From Leifsonia sp052114085 (GTDB lineage: Bacteria; Actinomycetota; Actinomycetes; Actinomycetales; Microbacteriaceae): a DNA stretch of 64,000 bases. Shown here in pieces: positions 59,080-64,000 of the stretch (its first letter is position 1; every line of letters begins with the position of its first letter). The stretch is taken from contig NZ_JBFREB010000001.1 in assembly GCF_052114085.1 (NCBI RefSeq), positions 310,001 to 374,000 on the forward strand. The letters run 5' to 3'. The notes beneath the pieces are model-generated. The model ran no database searches. It was not told the DNA's origin and saw nothing but the letters and a program-made list of their open reading frames with translations. A program made the position numbers and the translations under genes.

Positions 59080-60441
59080 ATGGACAGCATCGAACGGGAC
59101 GTCGTCATCGTCGGCGCTGGAGCATCCGGTCTCACCGCCGCGACCGAACTGAAGAAGGCCGGCCTGACCGTTGCCGTGCTCGAAGCGCGCGACCGCGTCG
59201 GCGGCCGCCTCTGGACCGACGACATCGACGGCGCCACCCTCGAGATCGGCGGACAGTGGGTGTCGCCCGACCAGGATGCGCTCATCGACACGCTCGCCGA
59301 CCTCGGCCTCGAGACGTACAGCCGCTACCGCGAGGGCATCAACATCTACCTCGGTGCGGAGGGCGAACGCCGGACGTTCGAGGGCGAGATCTTCCCGGTC
59401 GCGCCCTCCACCGAGAAGGAGATCGTCGGCCTCATCGAGCGGATGGACCAGCTCGTCGCCGAGATCGACCCCGAGCGCCCCTGGGCCCACCCGCGGGCGA
59501 AGGAGCTCGACGAGATCTCGTTCCGCCGCTGGCTGGAGACGCAGACCGATGACGAGGAGGCGCGGCAGAACATCGGGATGTTCATCGCCGGTGCCATGCT
59601 CACCAAGCCGGCGCATGCGTTCTCCGCGCTGCAGGCCCTGCTCATGGCGGCCAGCGCGGGCAGCTTCTCGAACCTGGTCGACGCGGACTTCATCCTGGAC
59701 AAGCGTGTGAAGGGCGGCCTCCAGCAGGTGCCCCTGCTCCTCGCCGACCGTCTCGGTGACGACGTTCACCTGAGCGCTCCGGTGCGGACGCTGCGCTGGG
59801 ATAAGACCGGCGTGACAGCGATCGCGGACGGCGTCGAGGTGCGCGCCCGCTTCGCCATCCTCGCCGTCCCGCCGGTGCTGATCAGCCGCATCTCGTACGA
59901 GCCGCCACTACCGCGCCGTCAGCAGCAGCTGCACCAGCACCTGTCGATGGGCTTCGTCATCAAGGTGCACGCCGTCTACGAGACCCCGTTCTGGCGCGAC
60001 CTCGGCTACAGCGGCACCGCCTTCAGCCCGTACGAGCTGGTGCACGAGGCGTACGACAACAGCTACCACGGCGACCCGCGCGGCACCCTGGTCGGCTTCG
60101 TCTCGGACGAAGCCGCCGACGAGGTGTTCCGCCTCGAACCTGCGGAGCGCAAGGCGCGCATCCTCGAGTCGCTGGCGCACTACTACGGCGAGCAGGCGCT
60201 CAACCCCGTCGTGTACTACGAGAGCGACTGGGGCAGCGAGGAGTGGACCCGCGGCGCCTACGCCGCCAGCTTCGACATGGGCGGCCTCGCGCGCTACGGC
60301 TCCGATCTGCGCACCCCGGTGGGCCCCATCCACTTCTCCTGCAGCGACATGGCGGGCAAGGGCTACCAGCACGTCGACGGCGCGATCCGCGTCGGCCGCG
60401 AGACCGCGGCGGCCATCGTCTCCGCAGCGGTGCCCGCCTGA
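59080..60441 (+). CDS. Flavin monoamine oxidase (putrescine oxidase-like)
   Basis: A 453-residue FAD amine oxidase that turns primary amines or polyamines into aldehydes with release of ammonia and hydrogen peroxide. The FAD dinucleotide motif is VVIVGAGASGLTAATELKKA, followed by VLEARDRVGGRLWTDDIDG and LEIGGQWVSPDQDAL. The C-terminal flavin site includes YAASFDMGGLARYGSDLRTP and the Gly-rich GYQHVDGAIRVGRETA. The overall pattern is close to actinobacterial putrescine oxidase. The ATG at 59080 has CGGAG upstream. The permease divergent from it probably imports the substrate. The 192-base gap contains CTGGATGT and ACATCCAG as distant inverted arms. Confidence 0.92.
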   Translation: MDSIERDVVIVGAGASGLTAATELKKAGLTVAVLEARDRVGGRLWTDDIDGATLEIGGQWVSPDQDALIDTLADLGLETYSRYREGINIYLGAEGERRTFEGEIFPVAPSTEKEIVGLIERMDQLVAEIDPERPWAHPRAKELDEISFRRWLETQTDDEEARQNIGMFIAGAMLTKPAHAFSALQALLMAASAGSFSNLVDADFILDKRVKGGLQQVPLLLADRLGDDVHLSAPVRTLRWDKTGVTAIADGVEVRARFAILAVPPVLISRISYEPPLPRRQQQLHQHLSMGFVIKVHAVYETPFWRDLGYSGTAFSPYELVHEAYDNSYHGDPRGTLVGFVSDEAADEVFRLEPAERKARILESLAHYYGEQALNPVVYYESDWGSEEWTRGAYAASFDMGGLARYGSDLRTPVGPIHFSCSDMAGKGYQHVDGAIRVGRETAAAIVSAAVPA

Positions 60442-60454
60442 CGTTAGGGAACGC

Positions 60455-60511
60455 CGAGGGGTGAGTAGTGGTCGCCATTTCGTGGAAATTGCGACCACAA
60501 CTCGCCCCTCG
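60455..60511. terminator. Long bidirectional terminator hairpin
   Basis: A nearly perfect inverted repeat (CGAGGGG at 60455-60461 through GTGGTCGC, with the matching GCGACCAC and CCCCTCG at 60505-60511) has three isolated mismatches and a short loop at about 60481-60485. It lies between the convergent amine oxidase and kup stops, where a bidirectional terminator is expected. Confidence 0.8.
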
Positions 60512-60533
60512 ATGAGCGCTTAGTGGGGTGTGG

Positions 60534-62495
60534 CTAGATCTCGACGTCGCTTCCCATGGTGACCGTCCGCAGCGGGGGCAGCCCGAACCGGGCCGCCGGG
60601 TCTGCCGCGTTGTGCGCGAGGGCGACAAACAGGGAGCGGCGCCAGGGGACCATGCCCTGCGTGCGGGTGGTGCGGATGGCGCCCCGCGAGACGAAGTACG
60701 ACGCCTTCTTGAAGTTGGCGGCGTCGAGGGGAAGTGCGCCCACCCGGCACGCGGCGCGAAGAGCACGCGGGATGTCCGGCTTGTCGGAGAACCCGAACCG
60801 GATGTTCAGGAACTCGATGCCATCGTCCGCATAGCCGAGGTCGTCGTATTCGAACGCCTCCTCGGTCGGGACGTGCGGCACCTGCGCGGTCGCGATCGCG
60901 ACGATGATGACGTGCTCGTGGAGGATGTGGTTGTGCTTCACGAGCGCACGAAGCGCGAGCGGTGTGGTGTCTTTGTTCGGGTGCGGGAAGATCGCGATCC
61001 CGGGCACGCGCGGGAGGTTCTCCTTACGCACGTGCTCGATGAAGTCGACGAGCGACCCCTCCTTGCGCTGCCGGTCCAGCTGGACGAGCTGGCGCCCGCG
61101 TCGCCACGTGGTCATGATGAGGATCACGGCCGCCGCGATCAGCAGCGGCACCCATCCACCGTTGATGATCTTGGAGAGGTTGCCGGCCAGGAACGCGAGC
61201 TCGAGGCCGCCGAATGCGACCGCGGCGAGCACGATCTTCCAGGGCGCCCAGTTCCAGAGCGGTCGCGCGACGAGAAGCAGAAGCACCGTGTCCACCACCA
61301 GCGCACCGGTGACGGAGATGCCGTACGCGGTGGATAGCCGGTCGGACGAGCCGAACGCGAACATGACGGCGATCACCCCGATGAAGAGCAGGCCGTTGAC
61401 GGCGGGAAGGTAGATCTGCCCACCCTCCTGCTTGGAGGTCTGCCGGATGGTGAGCGGCGGGAGCAGCCCCAGCTGCACAGCCTGACGCGACAACGAGAAG
61501 GCGCCGGAGATGACGGCCTGGCTGGCGATGACGGTCGCGACGGTGGCGAGGATCACCACGGGGAGCCGTCCCCATTCCGGGATCAGAAGGAAGAACGGGT
61601 TCGCCCGCGCGGCAGGGTCGTGGAGGATGAGTGCCGCCTGGCCGAGGTAGTTGATGGTCAGCGCGGGGAAGACGAGGAAGAACCAGGCGCGCCGGATCGG
61701 CGACCGGCCGAAGTGCCCCATGTCGGCGTAGAGCGCCTCCGCGCCCGTGATGACGAGCACGACGGCGCCGAGCGCGATGAAGGAGATGGTGGGGTGGGCG
61801 ACGATGAACGTCAGCGCGTAGGTCGGGGACAGCCCGAGGAGCACCGCCGGGTACTGAATGACCATGCTGAGGCCGGCAGCGGCCAGCACGGCGAACCACA
61901 GCACCATGACCGGGCCGAAGAGGACACCGACCTTGCCGGTCCCGTACCGCTGGACCGCGAACAGGATGACGAGGATGACCGCCGCGATGGGAAGGACCAT
62001 GTGCGAGATCGCGGGAACGGTGACGTGAAGACCCTCGACGGCGGACAGGACGCTGATCGCCGGGGTGATGATCGAGTCGCCGTAGAAGAGGGCGACGCCG
62101 ACGATGCCGATCACCAGCAGGGTTCCGGCACGCGATGCATTGCCTGCGTACAGACGCTTGGCCAGCGCGGCCAAAGCCATGACGCCGCCTTCGCCGTCAT
62201 TGTCGGCGCGCATCAGGATGCCGAGGTACTTGATCGAGACGATGATCGTGACGCTCCAGAACATGAGCGAGATCACGCCGAAGACGTCTTCCTGCTCGGC
62301 GCCGACAGCGCCACCGTCGAGCAGGAAGACGGTTTTCAGTGCGTAGAGGGGGCTGGTCCCGATGTCGCCGAAGACGACACCGAGCGCAGCGAGTGCAGCG
62401 CCGACCACGGCCTTCTGACCGCGACGAGACGAAGGGCCTTTCGGCCCGCTCGACTCAGCGGAGGCCTTGCTCGCACGCTCTCGCACATTACCCAC
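60534..62495 (-). CDS. kup: Kup-family potassium uptake protein
   Basis: A 653-residue potassium/proton symporter of the KUP/HAK/KT type. After a Lys/Arg/Ser-rich cytosolic start, the signature LAALGVVFGDIGTSPLYALK is at about residues 35-55. ADNDGEGGVMALAALAKRLY and GDSIITPAISVLSAVEGLHV then appear, and GAEALYADMGHFGRSPIRRA follows. About 12 spans end near residue 450, followed by a soluble tail (about residues 455-650). The start is unclear: the GTG at 62495 is used; a start at 62552 would add 19 Ala/Pro-rich residues. The cold shock gene lies upstream on the same strand. Confidence 0.95.
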   Translation of the reverse strand: MGNVRERASKASAESSGPKGPSSRRGQKAVVGAALAALGVVFGDIGTSPLYALKTVFLLDGGAVGAEQEDVFGVISLMFWSVTIIVSIKYLGILMRADNDGEGGVMALAALAKRLYAGNASRAGTLLVIGIVGVALFYGDSIITPAISVLSAVEGLHVTVPAISHMVLPIAAVILVILFAVQRYGTGKVGVLFGPVMVLWFAVLAAAGLSMVIQYPAVLLGLSPTYALTFIVAHPTISFIALGAVVLVITGAEALYADMGHFGRSPIRRAWFFLVFPALTINYLGQAALILHDPAARANPFFLLIPEWGRLPVVILATVATVIASQAVISGAFSLSRQAVQLGLLPPLTIRQTSKQEGGQIYLPAVNGLLFIGVIAVMFAFGSSDRLSTAYGISVTGALVVDTVLLLLVARPLWNWAPWKIVLAAVAFGGLELAFLAGNLSKIINGGWVPLLIAAAVILIMTTWRRGRQLVQLDRQRKEGSLVDFIEHVRKENLPRVPGIAIFPHPNKDTTPLALRALVKHNHILHEHVIIVAIATAQVPHVPTEEAFEYDDLGYADDGIEFLNIRFGFSDKPDIPRALRAACRVGALPLDAANFKKASYFVSRGAIRTTRTQGMVPWRRSLFVALAHNAADPAARFGLPPLRTVTMGSDVEI

Positions 62496-62561
62496 GGCGC
62501 CACCGTACCCCGATGACGCCGCCGGCGCGGGCCCGGCCTGACGGCCGGGCACCGGTTGCCG

Positions 62562-62765
62562 TCAGAGAGGGCGGATGTTAGCGGCCTGGGGTCCCTTCGG
62601 ACCCTGAGCCAGGTCGTACTCGACCTTCTGGTTCTCTTCGAGGTTGCGGAACCCCTGTGCGGAGATCTCGCTGTAGTGGGCGAAGACGTCGGCGCTGCCG
62701 TCATCCGGGGCGATGAAGCCGTACCCCTTCTCCGAGTTGAACCACTTGACGGTACCTTGAGCCAT
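62562..62765 (-). CDS. cspA: Cold shock protein (CspA family)
   Basis: A 67-residue single cold-shock domain that binds single-stranded RNA/DNA and melts RNA structure. RNP1 is KGYGFIAPD (about residues 14-22), RNP2 is VFAHYSEI (about 27-34), and the start MAQGTVKWFNSEKG is standard. The ATG at 62765 with AAAGGAAGAAAAACG is the natural start. The 139-base stretch between it and the tetR stop contains the promoter and a leader that could fold in the cold, but I see no specific motif. Confidence 0.97.
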   Translation of the reverse strand: MAQGTVKWFNSEKGYGFIAPDDGSADVFAHYSEISAQGFRNLEENQKVEYDLAQGPKGPQAANIRPL

Positions 62766-62904
62766 CGTTTTTCTTCCTTTCACGCCCTACGCAAGCTATT
62801 CAGGCGCTGGACCCTCTCATCGTACACGGGCGCGTGCCGCATTTGCACGGATCGAGCGGCTAAGCTCGTTGGTTTCCCTCGTCTATGGTCGCTGAGCCCA
62901 GATC

Positions 62905-63543
62905 TCAGGGCGCGATCGCGGCCTCCAGCGTTCCCGGCAGCAGGCCCAGCGTCCACTCGGCGACCTCCGCAACGAACTTCACGTGCGCCGGGTGCGTGAG
63001 GTCTCCGGTGCTGTTGACGTAGGAGCCTCCGCCGTCGACGGCGATGAGGATGCGGATGCTCGCCGCCTCCGCATCCACGTCCGCGAAGTCGCCGCTGGCG
63101 ATGCCGTCTTCGATCAGCTCGCGCAGCCGTGCGCGGTCGAGCGCGTCCTGTTCGGTGAGGGTCGCATCCAGCGAGGGGGTGAAGCGGGAGAGGTGCCGGG
63201 CGTTCAGCCACAGCCGCGCCAGCGGCAGCGAGGCTCCGGAGCGGATGTGTCCGACGAAGTGCGCGAGCCGCTCGACCGGCGCGCCGTCGGCCGGGAAGAA
63301 CCGTTCGCGCTCGATGGTCGCCGCTCGGGCGAATGCCTCGTCGACCAGGTCTTCGGCGGCGGGAAAGTAGTGCGAGATCAGGCCGGGACGGACCCCCAGC
63401 CGGGTTGCGACCGCCCGCAGGGTGATCCGCTCGAGGCCCTCGTCGAGGGCGATCGAGGCGGCCGCGGAGAGGATCTCCTCGCGGCGCTCCTCGGGCTGCT
63501 TGCGAACCCGGGGAGAAGGCGCTCTTGACTCCATGGAGTACAT
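62905..63543 (-). CDS. TetR-family transcriptional regulator
   Basis: A 212-residue repressor. The N-terminal helix-turn-helix reads RREEILSAAASIALDEGLER then ITLRAVATRLGVRPGLISHY. The C-terminal ligand domain (about residues 60-205) is helical. It is divergent from the NCS1 permease gene, with 75 bases between starts, so it probably controls this permease and responds to a nucleobase or related ligand. The in-frame ATG at 63534 is an equally good start. Confidence 0.92.
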   Translation of the reverse strand: MYSMESRAPSPRVRKQPEERREEILSAAASIALDEGLERITLRAVATRLGVRPGLISHYFPAAEDLVDEAFARAATIERERFFPADGAPVERLAHFVGHIRSGASLPLARLWLNARHLSRFTPSLDATLTEQDALDRARLRELIEDGIASGDFADVDAEAASIRILIAVDGGGSYVNSTGDLTHPAHVKFVAEVAEWTLGLLPGTLEAAIAP

Positions 63544-63556
63544 GCTATTGAATGAC

Positions 63557-63588
63557 TGACCAACAACCTATTGGGCACATGACCAACA
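63557..63588. promoter_or_regulatory. Candidate TetR operator, direct repeat TGACCAACA
   Basis: TGACCAACA occurs at 63557-63565 and 63580-63588, 23 bases apart, in the 75-base gap between the divergent tetR and permease genes. The spacing of about two helical turns would suit two dimers on one face. The site is candidate only. Confidence 0.4.
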
Positions 63589-63618
63589 GCGACGGAGCTG
63601 CTGGCAGGAGAGGAACCC

Positions 63619-64000
63619 ATGTCCGAAGCCCGGACCGGCACCGATCACTACGTGGATGCCTCCACCCAACCCGAGACCCGCGGCATCGAGGTCATCGGCG
63701 ACTCCGAGCGGCACGGCCGCGCCCGGGACCTGTTCTTCGTCTGGGCTGCACCCGGCGTCAGCATCCTGAACTTCACGATCGGTGCCACGCTCATCCTGCT
63801 GGGGCTCGAGATCTGGCAGGCCATTGCGGTAATCGTCGCCGCCTCACTGCTCTGGGTGTTCCCCGGACTGATCGCCGCCAGCGGCCCAGCGGCCGGAACG
63901 TCCGGCTCCGTGGTGACGCGGGCGATGTACGGCATCATCGGCAACAAGCTCTTCGTCGCGTTCGTCGGCTGGTTCATCGGGGCGGTCTTCCTGTCGCTGA
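63619..64000 (+). CDS. NCS1-family nucleobase/cytosine permease, C-terminus cut
   Basis: The first 127 codons of a permease that runs beyond the window. The ATG at 63619 follows GGAGAGGAAC. After an acidic and polar cytosolic start (about residues 1-38) come RARDLFFVWAAPGVSILNFT and IGATLILLGLEIWQAIAVIV, the first span of purine-cytosine permease-like NCS1 transporters. SLLWVFPGLIAASGPAAGTS and RAMYGIIGNKLF, with the conserved Gly/Pro-rich loop, are next. Likely substrates are cytosine, allantoin or hydantoins. Confidence 0.85.
   Translation, partial: MSEARTGTDHYVDASTQPETRGIEVIGDSERHGRARDLFFVWAAPGVSILNFTIGATLILLGLEIWQAIAVIVAASLLWVFPGLIAASGPAAGTSGSVVTRAMYGIIGNKLFVAFVGWFIGAVFLSL

Overview
This is a high-GC window from an actinobacterium. 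The codon usage, the frequent GATGC-containing codons, the SigK/RskA-type sigma pair, the many small enzyme cassettes (VOC, GNAT, DHFR-like, LLM monooxygenases) and the operons overlapped by ATGA or GTGA all fit Microbacteriaceae (Leifsonia/Microbacterium relatives). The family assignment is an inference from style and gene content; there is no rRNA or other marker gene in the window. I saw no tRNA, rRNA, CRISPR array, intact insertion sequence or prophage.

Left part (1-15.5 kb): a truncated anti-sigma factor with its ECF sigma factor, an SLC13-type anion permease divergent from an EmrB/QacA-type MFS exporter, leucyl aminopeptidase, and an ABC-2 exporter pair. A complete peptide/opine-type ABC importer follows (binding protein, two permeases, double ATPase). 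It is translationally coupled to an NtaA/DszA-type flavin monooxygenase and followed by an aldo/keto reductase, which suggests uptake and oxidative cleavage of a small organic compound.

Middle part (15.5-38 kb): mostly housekeeping and stress genes. These include RidA, PanD, a TIM-barrel isomerase, an ArsR/DHFR-like/SRPBCC cassette with a perfect palindrome over the regulator's start codon, PntAB transhydrogenase, a MerR-epimerase pair, a second flavin monooxygenase, an NhaA antiporter fused to a thioredoxin-like domain, and a fatty acid desaturase. The standout is a 743-residue protein (19.4-21.6 kb). It joins a trypsin-like domain to an S1/P1-nuclease or phospholipase-C type zinc hydrolase, with the zinc-binding tryptophan placed internally, so that proteolysis may be needed to activate it.

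Right-centre (38-56.7 kb): the most unusual region. Two paralogous, oppositely oriented loci each encode an exosortase-like membrane peptidase (Cys/Arg/His), a processive family-2 glycosyltransferase of exactly 450 residues, an uncharacterised multi-spanning membrane protein and a non-hydrolysing UDP-GlcNAc 2-epimerase. Copy A (minus strand) adds two sigma factors, one with a C-terminal membrane segment, and an NlpC/P60 hydrolase. Copy B (plus strand) adds a secreted protein with a C-terminal sorting-type tail, a 54-residue protein that is little more than an LAATG-type sorting signal, and a large LuxR-type STAND regulator. Between the copies lie a GntR regulator and two secreted DUF4434-like glycosidase candidates. 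I read this as a surface system coupling protein sorting to synthesis of an amino-sugar polymer, with dedicated regulation.

Right end (56.7-64 kb): a YoaK-type membrane protein, an APC amino acid/amine permease divergent from a flavin amine oxidase, a Kup potassium transporter, a cold shock protein, a TetR regulator and the start of an NCS1 nucleobase permease that runs off the window.
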